A DNA stretch of 8,064 nucleotides from ANME-2 cluster archaeon (GTDB taxonomy: Archaea > Halobacteriota > Methanosarcinia > Methanosarcinales > Methanogasteraceae): contig PIXW01000174.1 in the NCBI GenBank assembly GCA_003601535.1, positions 1-8,064 on the forward strand. The letters are read 5' to 3'. The position numbers were made by a program, and so were the translations under genes. This document shows positions 1-7,242 of the stretch, one piece after another. The notes beneath the pieces are model-generated. The model was not told where the DNA came from. It ran no database searches and saw only the letters and a program-made list of their open reading frames with translations. Numbering within the stretch: the first letter of the stretch is position 1; each line of letters starts with the position of its first letter.

Positions 1-2
1 GG

Positions 3-230
3 GAGTTTACCAAGAAGATTACCGGAAGGATTATGCAGGGAACGAAAGAATTCCTCTCAGGGGGCGGAGGCGGCGGCGCAGGGATGTTCTCTGCGCTCGA
101 GTGGCTCATGAAGGGTGCTGTGTGGCTTGTGCTGGTGCTGTTCGTGGGGCTCGGGTACAGGATGGAGAAGAGGAGTTATGTGAGGGTGAGTGGAGGGTAT
201 GCAGGGGGTTTTGGCAGTTTTTGGGATTGA
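3..230 (+). CDS. C-terminal end of a membrane-anchored surface protein (partial)
   Basis: The reading frame is open from the left edge to a TGA at 228-230, so this is the tail of a longer protein; the internal ATG at 33 is probably not the start. What is seen: a stretch around TKKITGRIMQGTKEF, then a run of about six glycines, then one hydrophobic helix (core GAVWLVLVLFVGLGY), then a basic tail beginning RMEKRSYVR and ending in glycine and aromatic residues. A flexible Gly linker, a single helix and a positive tail fit an extracellular protein held by a C-terminal membrane anchor with the tail inside. I infer that it belongs to the CARDB-type archaeal surface proteins, because a decayed CARDB gene lies downstream on the same strand, but the folded part is outside the window. 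Its end faces the end of the PIN toxin gene with only 24 bp between them. Confidence 0.6.
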   Translation, partial: EFTKKITGRIMQGTKEFLSGGGGGGAGMFSALEWLMKGAVWLVLVLFVGLGYRMEKRSYVRVSGGYAGGFGSFWD

Positions 231-254
231 TTGTACCACATTTTTAGTTTATGG

Positions 255-791
255 TCATTTATGCGTGAAATACGAGAAAAGCTCTCTCAAATCAGCTTCA
301 GAAAACAAATAATAGTCTTTTTGCCTCAAACTCTCAATAATTTCTTCCAATTCTTTCCGGTTCCCAATTTCGCCCTCAATTATATTTGCTTCCAGCACGC
401 TCTTCAGGTCATACACATTCTTAACTCCTTCCCCGGATGCAACCCTGCCAAGGTATGTATCATCGGTCAGCAGGATGGCATTCTTCGATTTCGCCAGAAC
501 AATACATTCACAGTCCGTGAGACTCAGTTTATACGTCTCCTGAAGCACATACGCCAGTTCAAGATATTTTGATTCAGGCGACAGGATGCAAATCTTATTT
601 TTTGCATCTCCAAAACTTATCAGTTTCTCTATCTTCAGAGCGAATTTAAACCCTGCAACCTTGTTTGTGTTCAATTCCCTTAATATGGCAGGAGTAATAT
701 AACAGAAATGTTTCTTGGAAAAAATATTTAACAAATTCAATCTGTCTATCTTAGCCAGTGAACTTATAATACAGGTATCGATGAGAATCAT
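255..791 (-). CDS. PIN-domain ribonuclease toxin of a toxin-antitoxin pair (DUF3368-like)
   Basis: A 178-residue PIN-fold protein. The expected acidic residues of the metal-dependent nuclease site are visible in order: Asp5 in MILIDTC, Glu39 in ILREL, Asp93 (and Glu95) in SLTDCECIV, and Asp110/Asp111 in ILLTDD. PIN toxins (VapC and relatives, including DUF3368) cleave RNA, often tRNA or rRNA, and are held inactive by a partner antitoxin. The ATG at 789-791 overlaps the antitoxin stop as ATGA, so the two genes are translationally coupled in the order antitoxin then toxin. The C-terminal third (about residues 135-178) is rich in Glu and Lys, likely helical, and longer than in the smallest VapC proteins. 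The gene is AT-rich (about 30% G+C by hand count over 661-780), unlike its neighbours, which suggests a mobile module. The RNA target cannot be told from sequence. Confidence 0.85.
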   Translation of the reverse strand: MILIDTCIISSLAKIDRLNLLNIFSKKHFCYITPAILRELNTNKVAGFKFALKIEKLISFGDAKNKICILSPESKYLELAYVLQETYKLSLTDCECIVLAKSKNAILLTDDTYLGRVASGEGVKNVYDLKSVLEANIIEGEIGNRKELEEIIESLRQKDYYLFSEADLRELFSYFTHK

Positions 792-1135
792 CTGATCAGT
801 ATAGCCAGTTCTTTTCCTTTATTCTCTGAAAAGCCTCTCCTTATCTTCACACCAGCCTTTGCCAGATGATCCTTCATCTCCTCTGTACCAACTCCCGCCA
901 ATTCAGCCGCTCTTGAAAGAGACATTTCATCAGTTTTATATAGCTCCACCACTGCAGCTATCCGCATATCTTTTTTAAACTCGAAAAAAGTTTTTAGTGC
1001 ATCATCAAAAAGTTCATTCTTTGTGGAATAAAATTTTCCTCTAACAAGCGCATCTGCGCCCTTGGATATTACACTGCTCATGAGATTATATTCCAATCCT
1101 GCCTTTATTAATCCTTTCATCGGGCGTTTAGCCAC
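788..1135 (-). CDS. UPF0175-like antitoxin, partner of the PIN toxin
   Basis: A 115-residue protein directly upstream of and overlapping the PIN toxin by 4 bp. The N-terminal half reads like the strand-helix part of small antitoxins (GKFYSTKNELFDDALKTFFE, about residues 33-52). The middle has a helix-turn-helix-like segment typical of UPF0175 (ELYKTDEMSLSRAAELAGVG, about 64-83, then EEMKDHLAKAGV). UPF0175 proteins commonly sit next to DUF3368 PIN genes and act as DNA-binding antitoxins that repress their own operon. The start is a GTG at 1133-1135 with an in-frame TAA just before it and a GGTGGGG about 11 nt upstream; the ATG at 1118-1120 (Met6) is an alternative. No convincing TATA box is seen upstream, where the sequence is instead the remnant of a CARDB gene, so the promoter is unclear. 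Confidence 0.75.
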   Translation of the reverse strand: MAKRPMKGLIKAGLEYNLMSSVISKGADALVRGKFYSTKNELFDDALKTFFEFKKDMRIAAVVELYKTDEMSLSRAAELAGVGTEEMKDHLAKAGVKIRRGFSENKGKELAILIR

Positions 1136-1464
1136 TTAACTCATAACCCCACCATCAGAAACGATGGCAGAGGCGATGCGCACGACTTCAATGTGACATT
1201 CACATCGACGGAAAGCAGATGATCAGAATCCCGCACCTCGATATCCCTGCTGGCGAGAGCATGGCGATTTACCTCTACAACTGGACTTCGATGATGCTTG
1301 GGCTTATGTACAATCACAATGATGCGGTGGATGCGTTATCGGGCGAGGATTGGACCGGGATCGAGACCGATAACAACGCCATGGCAAAGCGTATTGATCG
1401 AAGAGGGTGGATTTGGAGGCCAGATCAGCCCTGCTGCCCCATGACCATCGTCACAGTCTCGTGA
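1136..1464 (+). pseudogene. Decayed CARDB-type surface protein fragment
   Basis: No single frame is intact, but pieces of one CARDB (cell-adhesion-related, immunoglobulin-like) domain appear in order across frames. From 1136 the frame gives PTIRNDGRGDAHDFNVTFTS and stops at TGA 1220-1222. One base back, the frame from about 1210 gives IPHLDIPAGESMAIYLYNWT. After a short garbled stretch, the same frame gives DALSGEDWTGIETDNNAMAK, matching the 'ETDETNN' end of CARDB domains. A third frame then gives EEGGFGGQISPAAP up to a TGA near 1453. At least two or three frameshifts are needed, so this is a remnant and not a gene. The ORF 1219-1464 (81 codons) is only a part of it. It is GC-rich (about 62% over 1321-1380), unlike the AT-rich toxin-antitoxin pair that begins exactly at its left end. 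Its first part (signal peptide, DUF3344 or other domains) is missing. Confidence 0.6.
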
Positions 1465-1484
1465 ATAGGCACCTGTTCACCAAC

Positions 1485-2870
1485 TCAAATCACCGCAAGC
1501 AGGAGATGTACAGGCACTACAGAGTAGGGTTCATCGAGTTTGATCGATGATTTTGATGCGATAACCCCTTCCTTGAAATGATAGAGCGATGCGAAATCGT
1601 CATTCGTTATCCTTTCCTGATATTTAACTTCGACTGCGAACAGTTCATCTTCTGTCAAGAGGACGATATCGGTCTCCTTTCTGTCCTTCCAGTAGAACGC
1701 TACATCGTTTAATTTTGCGTAGGGGACTCTCCTTTGTGCAAACCGTGCAAAATGCACGACTGCAACGGATTCTATGAGCGCGGGGGTGATCTCTGCACCC
1801 TTAAAGTAGAACATTCTGTTAAACATCTGAAATATAAACGGGTCAAAGAAGTATACTTTCTTATTTTTATTATAATTCGGAGCCTTTTTGTGGAGATCAA
1901 TCTGGTAGAGCACAAAGAAGACAAACATGTTCTCAAGGTCTTCTGCATAAGAACTGACCGTCTTGTGGCTTTTTATCTCTGCATCCTTTGCAAACGAATC
2001 CCAGCTTATGGCAGTTCCCTGTTTTCGTATGGCTGTCCGCACCATCTGCTTCAATATCTTCTCCTGCCTGCCCCACTTTGTGATATCTCCCACGACCCAG
2101 CGTGTGTACAGTTCATAGATATAATCCGGTATCGCGTTTTCTTCGTAAAACTCGTTTATTGCGAGAGGAAATCCGCCGGCTGCCAGATACTGGTTGAAGA
2201 GCACTTTGAGTTCTCGATAAAACGGCACTGCTCTGTTCACAGCCTCGTTTATGGCGGCGATCGACAATGATGTGGCAGGCTTTATCGATGCGGTTATGTC
2301 TGGCAGCATGAGTGATACGAATTCGCTGAATGTGAGTGGAAGCAGCAGGTAATCCTTCCCATACTTGCCGGTTCTTCCCGGGAGCCGTTCAAATCCGTAC
2401 TTTATATCCAGTGTATGCGAACCTGTGAGGACGAGGCATGTATCATCAAGTTCGCCTGAATCTACAAGCAGTTTTATCGCTTTCTGCCAGTTCTCGATTC
2501 CCGAAATCTCATCCAGAAAGATATATTTTTCATGCACATTGTTGGAGTCGGCAAACTCCAGATAGCCTCGCACAAGTTCAAGAAGTTCGATATGATCGAT
2601 TATTACGTCGCAGGTGGCATAGAAGACAGCCTTTTCGTCGGCACCTTCTTCGATCAGGGATTTTATGATGAGTTTTATTAGCGTGGTCTTTCCGATCTGG
2701 CGGGGACCGCGTATCGTGAAGATATTTCCGGGATCGAGTCTTATCTCATCCAGTATGTGGGAACGCCAGCGATATTTCCTGGCAAGATAACTACTTATGT
2801 GCTTATCTTCGTTGATATGCGCCTTCCCTTGCCACCATACATTCTGGATGGCATAGTCTGTGATCTTCAT
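1485..2870 (-). CDS. AAA_14/DUF4143 family ATPase with C-terminal nuclease-like domain
   Basis: A 461-residue P-loop ATPase of the large archaeal/bacterial 'ATPase (AAA+ superfamily)' group. Visible motifs: Walker A GPRQIGKTT at about residues 55-63, Walker B KYIFLDEI at 115-122, a sensor-like LTGSH at 148-152, and the LPGRTGKY arginine-rich motif at 163-170. DUF4143-type sequence follows (LYTRWVVGDITKWGR, about 260-275, and a helical core). The C terminus carries a PD-(D/E)xK-like set: ETD at 399-401 and EVK at 414-416. Length and layout are normal for the family, whose substrate is not established; genomic mobility or defence links are often suggested. The ATG at 2868-2870 has no obvious Shine-Dalgarno. 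The TATA box ends 26 bp upstream, so the mRNA is probably leaderless or nearly so. It is transcribed away from the surface-protein cluster and looks independent of it. Confidence 0.85.
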   Translation of the reverse strand: MKITDYAIQNVWWQGKAHINEDKHISSYLARKYRWRSHILDEIRLDPGNIFTIRGPRQIGKTTLIKLIIKSLIEEGADEKAVFYATCDVIIDHIELLELVRGYLEFADSNNVHEKYIFLDEISGIENWQKAIKLLVDSGELDDTCLVLTGSHTLDIKYGFERLPGRTGKYGKDYLLLPLTFSEFVSLMLPDITASIKPATSLSIAAINEAVNRAVPFYRELKVLFNQYLAAGGFPLAINEFYEENAIPDYIYELYTRWVVGDITKWGRQEKILKQMVRTAIRKQGTAISWDSFAKDAEIKSHKTVSSYAEDLENMFVFFVLYQIDLHKKAPNYNKNKKVYFFDPFIFQMFNRMFYFKGAEITPALIESVAVVHFARFAQRRVPYAKLNDVAFYWKDRKETDIVLLTEDELFAVEVKYQERITNDDFASLYHFKEGVIASKSSIKLDEPYSVVPVHLLLAVI

Positions 2871-2873
2871 TAT

Positions 2874-2925
2874 CTGGTATTGTGGTTACCGGGTACTTAT
2901 AAATACACTGGTATTGCAATACCAG
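2874..2925 (-). promoter_or_regulatory. ATPase promoter with palindromic operator-like sites
   Basis: Read on the minus strand, a TATA box ATTTATAAG lies at 2896-2904, placing transcription start close to the ATG at 2870. Just upstream of it is a perfect 18-bp palindrome, CTGGTATTGCAATACCAG (2908-2925). Between the TATA box and the start codon lies a second, imperfect copy (2874-2892), whose half-site CTGGTATTG (2874-2882 on the plus strand) is identical to one arm of the palindrome. Two related dyads flanking the core promoter is the classic layout of a repressor-controlled promoter. The regulator is not identified. Confidence 0.65.
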
Positions 2926-3193
2926 AATTCTGTTGGATGTGGGGACCGATGTGATTTTTGTTTTCGATTTTTTTCACACGATTTTTTTCACAAAAAATCG
3001 AGTAAGAAATGCCCTTCGGGAAGGGGTTGGCTATCATCGATCCGGATCATCGCGCGCACTCTCGTGCATCCTTGCGCTCTTCATATATCAAGATATAGTT
3101 CACACTACAGTGTCAATATCTGCGCAGCATATTGATTTTTATGGATTACGAAAATCAAAAATTTCACACCATTTTCACACATACAAGCCAAAT
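2926..3193. other. Divergent intergenic region with repeats and small dyads
   Basis: No gene is supported here; short ORFs across it lack family features and overlap repeats. It holds the tandem 14-bp repeat listed separately, a short hairpin CCCTT/AAGGG (3012-3016 with 3021-3025), a 10-bp palindrome GATCCGGATC (3039-3048), a dyad ACACT-AC-AGTGT (3102-3113), and 8-bp arms TTGATTTT (3132-3139) and AAAATCAA (3151-3158). The word TTCACAC occurs at 2973, 3099, 3163 and 3174. These elements lie upstream of the surface-gene promoter and may be regulatory. Confidence 0.45.
2965..3000. repeat. Tandem 14-bp repeat with hairpin
   Basis: CGATTTTTTTCACA occurs twice without a gap (2965-2978 and 2979-2992). 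The second copy also forms a 9-bp perfect stem CGATTTTTT (2979-2987) / AAAAAATCG (2992-3000) around a TCAC loop. No gene ends here, so a terminator role is unlikely. It may be a protein-binding or DNA-bending site. Confidence 0.7.
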
Positions 3194-3209
3194 CGCAAAG
3201 TTTATATAG
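3194..3209 (+). promoter_or_regulatory. Archaeal promoter (BRE + TATA box) of the surface-protein cluster
   Basis: TTTATATAG at 3201-3209 is a near-consensus archaeal TATA box, preceded by a purine-rich CGCAAAG that can act as the TFB-recognition element. Transcription would begin near 3228-3233, leaving a leader of about 110 nt before the ATG at 3340. No other TATA box is as good between 2926 and 3340. Confidence 0.7.
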
Positions 3210-3229
3210 CATAATTTTCATGTACATGC

Positions 3230-3339
3230 TATCAAGTGCTATGATGTGTAATCATAGTAAAACTGATACGAACGAACTGCGATGCAGTTGGCGTCTGCCC
3301 GCAGTTGAACAAACCAGATAAAAGAGGTGATTAGACATA
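3230..3339 (+). promoter_or_regulatory. Structured 5' leader of the DUF3344 gene
   Basis: The leader holds a perfect 7-bp hairpin CTATGAT (3239-3245) / ATCATAG (3251-3257) with a 5-nt loop. A second hairpin AACTGC (3275-3280) / GCAGTT (3284-3289) follows. Another GCAGTT at 3301-3306 could pair with the same left arm, so two pairings are mutually exclusive. The leader ends in a strong ribosome binding site GAGGTGAT (3324-3331), 8 nt before the ATG. No known riboswitch class is recognised. Confidence 0.4.
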
Positions 3340-6141
3340 ATGGATGAAAATCCAAAGCATATCCGCTGGCTGCTGTACGCATTACTGATGTCGATAGTGT
3401 TCAGCGCGCCAGCGGTGGCAATGTATGACTGGAACGGTTTTCCGATGCAGGGCGAGGCTGCTGACAATGCAGCGTATGCGTACAACGGCACGGTTGCGAA
3501 TGGCACCGTTAATGGCGGTGTTTAGATCGACTTCGGACATGGCGCGGACTACGCAAACCCGCCTGACGGATACGTTCAACAGTTCAGCGTACCTGCACAC
3601 GATAATGTGGTGTCTGCCTATCTGTACGGTGGCGTCTGGCACGGAACCGAGAACTATCAGGGGAACATAACAGTCGAGTTTACGAACGCGACCGGGACAT
3701 ACGCACTTGCTACGAACATGACACTTGGCGGCGCGACAGACACCAACACCAACGTCTGGACCGCCTCACATGGAGTGACATGGTTCTGGTTCAATGTCAC
3801 GGATTATGTTGACCCAGGGGCTAACACCGCTACCGGATATACCTACAAGATATCTTCGGGATTTGATGGCAGGATGTATGGATTCAAACTGGTCGTGGTG
3901 TATGCGAAAAGTGGTGGACCGCTGGTCGGATACAGGATCAACCAGGGACATGATGCTCTGGCGTATGCAACATCCGGACATGCTGCGCGGGATTACGGGT
4001 ATTCCTATTTCAACGGCAGCATAACCCCGGGCGACTGGGATTGTGCCATGCTCTACTGCACATGGCTTACCGGTGATCCAGGAGATAACGACACGCTCTG
4101 GTTCAATACCCACGAGCTGGATGACAGCTGCACCAACTATGAGCAGGGTGCGTATACTGATTCAAGATGGTATGTGGTGAAGAACGATACCATAGACTAT
4201 CTGCAATCAACCGGTAACTACGCGAAGTACTACCGGGATACCGACAACTATGTTCACTGGGTTGATGCTGATCTGGTGCTCTTTGCTGAGGTATCAAAGC
4301 CAGACCTTGTCGTTGATTCGATAGATGATCCTGTGCTGGTCGGTCACGACTCCACGCACGGCTATGTGGTGGGTCATGACTATACGATCAATGCCACGAT
4401 CAAGAATCAGGGCAAGATACCATCCGGTGCATGTCAGGCAGCGCTCTACAATGCATCAGGCATTGTGGATACAGCAACGGTTCCGGCTCTGGATGCAGGA
4501 AGTTCCTGCGAGGTGGTCTTCGACTGGCACCCGTATGCGAGTGGGAATATTGCGCTGGATGTGGTTGCGGATCATCTTGGTGCTGTAACCGAGTCTGATG
4601 AGACGAACAACATCAGTTCAATGAATGTCAATGTACTTGATGCTGGTAGTCCTGATCTTGTTATGACAGCGGATGATCTTGCGTTCCTGCCGACATGGAA
4701 GAGCAACGACACAACGATCCGGATCACCGTCACAAACAATGGAACAGGTGATGCGAACAACTTTGTTGTGAAGGTCTACGATGATAGTACATTGGTACAC
4801 ACCAGCCCGACAATGAGTGTGGCAGCAAAAGGCGACAAGGTGATCAACTTCACCTACAGTGCACCGTACGGAGGACCGTACCCGATAAGGGCTGTGCTGG
4901 ATGCGAACAATAATGTCGGCGAGTCCGACGAAGGCAACAACGAGGTGACAAAGCAACTGAACGTGATCGAGGTCATGCTCTGGGACTCCCATCACCATGG
5001 AAACACGTCCACGTACAACGGAGAGTACTCAGGCAACAATGATGTTGTGATGTTCAAGGTTACAAAACTTGTGCCAGAGAACACAACTCCATGGGATGCG
5101 CTCCACAGCGAGGCAGATGTTACACACCACTTCGGGCACCCGGAGCAGACCTATGTTTACGGAATCGATGGGCTCATTGAGGATCCTGATGGACCGATCT
5201 ACTGGTATCTATATCTCAACGGCAGGTATGTGCCAAACAACGAACTCTCCGGCGTGATCGAGCTGCAGGATGGTGAGACCATGCACTGGGACTTCCAGAA
5301 GCAGATATACACCGCGAGTGACAGTTTCACGCCGCCGTGCACTGTACAGAGTTACGTCGCGGGTGATGACCTGCACCCTGAGCCGTTCACGCACGGCTTC
5401 CCGATGGGACTTGGTTCCGGAGACGGATATTCAAGAGAAGTCTGGGACACGGTGATCGTGTATCCGGCAGGATCGACTGATTTCCAGAGCATCGCAGGTG
5501 ATATTAAGAATACGCTTGTTGCGGGAGGAGGAGTTCCTGCCGGGCGGGTCAGTACCACCGATAATGCGAGCGTGACCAGCGATCAGAAGGAGAACAGCAA
5601 CCTGATACTGATCGGGAACTACAAGGCAAACAGTCTCATAGCAGATGCTAATGCACAACACGAAGAGATTGGGATGCCTGTGTACTTCGACTACACATCC
5701 TGTGAGATTATGGAGGATGACGATGACTCAACAACACCGCCGCAGACTTACGATCATGGTGCAGTGGTTGAGGCGTTCGACAATCCATGGAACAACGGAG
5801 CATTCGTTGACCATGCAGGATCCGTGATTTTCATGGCATCCGGGTTGAATGACGGCGATGCGAAGGACGCTGCGAAGATGCTCATCAGCGAGACCGGTGA
5901 ACTCAACATGTTCTGGCGGGTGAGGCTGGCGATGTGCGGCGATGTGGATCGTGATGGTGATGTAGACATTGGAGATAGAATACGACTCCAAGCGCATATC
6001 ACAAATGTAGCAGTTCCAATTTTCAGTGAGCGGGCATCAGACGTGGATTGCGACGGTGATGTAGACATTGGAGATAGAATACGACTCCAAGCGCATATCA
6101 CAAATTCAGCAATTCCTCTGCTCTGTTGCACCGGTTGTTGA
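3340..6141 (+). CDS. Secreted DUF3344-CARDB-DUF4430-dockerin surface protein with in-frame TAG at codon 62
   Basis: The ATG at 3340 has GAGGTGAT 8 nt upstream and starts a clear signal peptide (HIRWLLYALLMSIVFSAPAVA, cleavage near residue 27). The same frame then runs 934 codons to TGA at 6139-6141, broken only by TAG at 3523-3525 (codon 62), in NGTVNGGV-TAG-IDFGHG where relatives, from memory, tend to have Tyr. Modules by approximate residue: DUF3344 60-318, CARDB 319-436, CARDB 437-545, DUF4430 545-650 (YWYLYLNGRYVPNN), an S-layer-like segment 700-855, and a two-loop dockerin 866-933 (DVDRDGDVDIGD, DVDCDGDVDIGD). There is no C-terminal membrane helix, so attachment must come from the S-layer-like part or from cohesin partners. 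It lies 37 bp before the cohesin gene with no terminator between, so the two are probably one operon. TAG could be pyrrolysine, a nonsense mutation or a sequencing error. Translation from GTG 3607 would lose the signal peptide and is unlikely. Confidence 0.75.
3523..3525 (+). other. In-frame amber (TAG) codon
   Basis: TAG is codon 62 of the 3340-6141 frame. Recognisable DUF3344 sequence continues directly after it in the same frame, and 871 further sense codons follow before the TGA. Only one base separates TAG from the Tyr codons TAT and TAC. Of the seven other gene ends in this window, six use TGA and one uses TAG. Confidence 0.9.
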
Positions 6142-6660
6142 TTAAATTGAATATTGGATAAACAAAAGAGGTGAAACAATGAAGAAATCGGTATTCGGAA
6201 TAGCATTATTGGCGATATTGGTAGTGCTTGTAATGTCTGCAACGGCTAATGAGGTATATTTTGTTCCACAAGATAGTAGTTGTGATCTAGGTGAGACGGT
6301 AACCGTCTGGGTCATGGCAAATATAACACAGGCTCCTGGAAGTATGGATCCAACCAAATGGGGTGGGTTTCAGGTAAACATTACTTCCATTGTAGGTGTA
6401 GGCAATATAACAGAAGTTATAAAGGATGAAACGGGTAACCCAGACACCTGTGATTACTGGGCATGGCTTCGGTATGGTGACACTATATGGGTGACCGGTG
6501 CATATGACTACCCAAGTGCACCGCTTGGAGTATACAAACTTGCCAAACTTACAGTTGAAGGCGTAAATCCAGGCGTAACTCCATTAGCATTTGCTTTTGA
6601 ACAGCCACGTAAAAGTAATATATTTGATGACTTAGGCGGCGATCTCCCAAATCAGGTATG
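5940..6660 (+). other. AT-rich segment spanning dockerin end of one gene and cohesin part of the next
   Basis: Hand counts give about 55-62% G+C over 5821-5940, about 45% over 5941-6120, 43% over 6181-6660, then 59% over 6661-7020. Both changes fall at module borders: the start of the dockerin and the end of the cohesin domain (near codon 161 of the second gene). This suggests that a dockerin-to-cohesin block was exchanged as one piece. Confidence 0.55.
5956..6105 (+). repeat. Dockerin duplication: identical 51-bp units 99 bp apart
   Basis: Positions 5956-6006 and 6055-6105 are identical over 51 bp, encoding GDVDIGDRIRLQAHITN twice. The 99-bp period equals 33 codons, the spacing of the two calcium-loop/helix halves of a dockerin. 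Identity at silent sites points to recent duplication or gene conversion within the domain. Confidence 0.9.
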
Positions 6661-7171
6661 GATTAACGGCACCTTCACCTGCGGCTCTGTGCAGACCTTC
6701 ACCAGGTCCCTCCCCGAAGGCTGGAACCTGATCTCCCTGCCCCTGACGCCAACCGACAACAGCGTGAGCGCGGTGCTCTCAGGCGTAACCCAGAATGCGG
6801 TGAAGCAGTACAATGCGACCTCAAAGCAGTTCGAGACTGCGACCACAATGGACCCGGGAACCGGCTACTTCGTGCATGTCACAAGTGCCAGCACCTGGAG
6901 CTATCAGGGCTCGCCAGAATCTTCGACGACCGCTCAACTGAAGTCGGGCTTGAACATGATCGGTGTTCCGAACTGCACGATCGATGTCGGCACTGCAATG
7001 GGATCGACAGACTATCGCTATGTTGCGAGATGGAACACGACAGCACAGAAGTTCGAGGTGTACAATCCAAACGCACCACCTGCGTTCCACCACTTCACAA
7101 CGATGGAAGCCGGTGAGGGATACTTCGTATCTGCCAAGTCGGACGGTACACTGACGGTGACCTGTCCTTAG
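6179..7171 (+). CDS. Secreted cohesin-domain protein with two GWNLISLPL-type modules
   Basis: The ATG at 6179 follows GAGGTGA (6168-6174). Residues 1-23 are a signal peptide (KKSVFGIALLAILVVLVMSATA). Residues 24-168 look like a cohesin: VYFVPQDSSCDLGETVTV, then WGGFQVNITSI, then the late-strand pattern GVYKLAKLTVEG, and the closing NGTFTC at 163-168. Cohesins are calcium-independent beta-sandwiches that bind dockerins, and both flanking secreted proteins have dockerins. Residues about 172-330 hold two repeats, the first beginning LPEGWNLISLPL and ending GTGYFVHV, the second LKSGLNMIGVP to GEGYFVSA; this module is common in archaeal and bacterial surface proteins and its role is unknown to me. 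No membrane anchor or S-layer domain is present. The gene ends with TAG (7169-7171), whose G begins the terminator stem; reading through would add 24 codons to TGA 7244-7246. Base composition changes sharply at codon 161. The cohesin call is from pattern and context. Confidence 0.7.
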   Translation: MKKSVFGIALLAILVVLVMSATANEVYFVPQDSSCDLGETVTVWVMANITQAPGSMDPTKWGGFQVNITSIVGVGNITEVIKDETGNPDTCDYWAWLRYGDTIWVTGAYDYPSAPLGVYKLAKLTVEGVNPGVTPLAFAFEQPRKSNIFDDLGGDLPNQVWINGTFTCGSVQTFTRSLPEGWNLISLPLTPTDNSVSAVLSGVTQNAVKQYNATSKQFETATTMDPGTGYFVHVTSASTWSYQGSPESSTTAQLKSGLNMIGVPNCTIDVGTAMGSTDYRYVARWNTTAQKFEVYNPNAPPAFHHFTTMEAGEGYFVSAKSDGTLTVTCP

Positions 7172-7200
7172 CTAACGCTGCAAGGCGTTAGCTTTTATTT
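7171..7200 (+). terminator. Hairpin plus T-tract terminator after the cohesin gene
   Basis: Perfect 8-bp stem GCTAACGC (7171-7178) / GCGTTAGC (7185-7192) with a 6-nt loop, followed directly by TTTTATTT (7193-7200). The stem begins on the last base of the TAG stop codon. This should end or reduce transcription of the 3340-7171 unit. Confidence 0.75.
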
Positions 7201-7242
7201 CAACAGAACAGGAAACTTTCCACAAACCGAGGTGTTACGGAA

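Noticed and set aside
255..572. 113-codon plus-strand ORF (231-572)
   Set aside because: It is antisense to the PIN toxin, whose catalytic residues are clear; no family features.
1734..2270. 178-codon plus-strand ORF
   Set aside because: It lies antisense within the ATPase gene, has Cys-rich low-complexity content and matches no family.
2979..3000. Hairpin with T/A tracts as a terminator
   Set aside because: It lies between divergent genes, so no transcript of an annotated gene should end there.
3607..6141. Independent gene starting at GTG 3607
   Set aside because: There is no ribosome binding site or signal peptide, and the frame is continuous with 3340 apart from one TAG, with DUF3344 sequence upstream of 3607.
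5754..6242. 162-codon minus-strand ORF
   Set aside because: It is antisense to the dockerin duplication; its internal repeat is only the mirror of the 51-bp repeat.
7171..7192. Inverted CTAAC/GTTAG ends recalling integron attC sites
   Set aside because: The element is only 22 bp with a simple stem followed by a T-tract; a terminator explains it fully.
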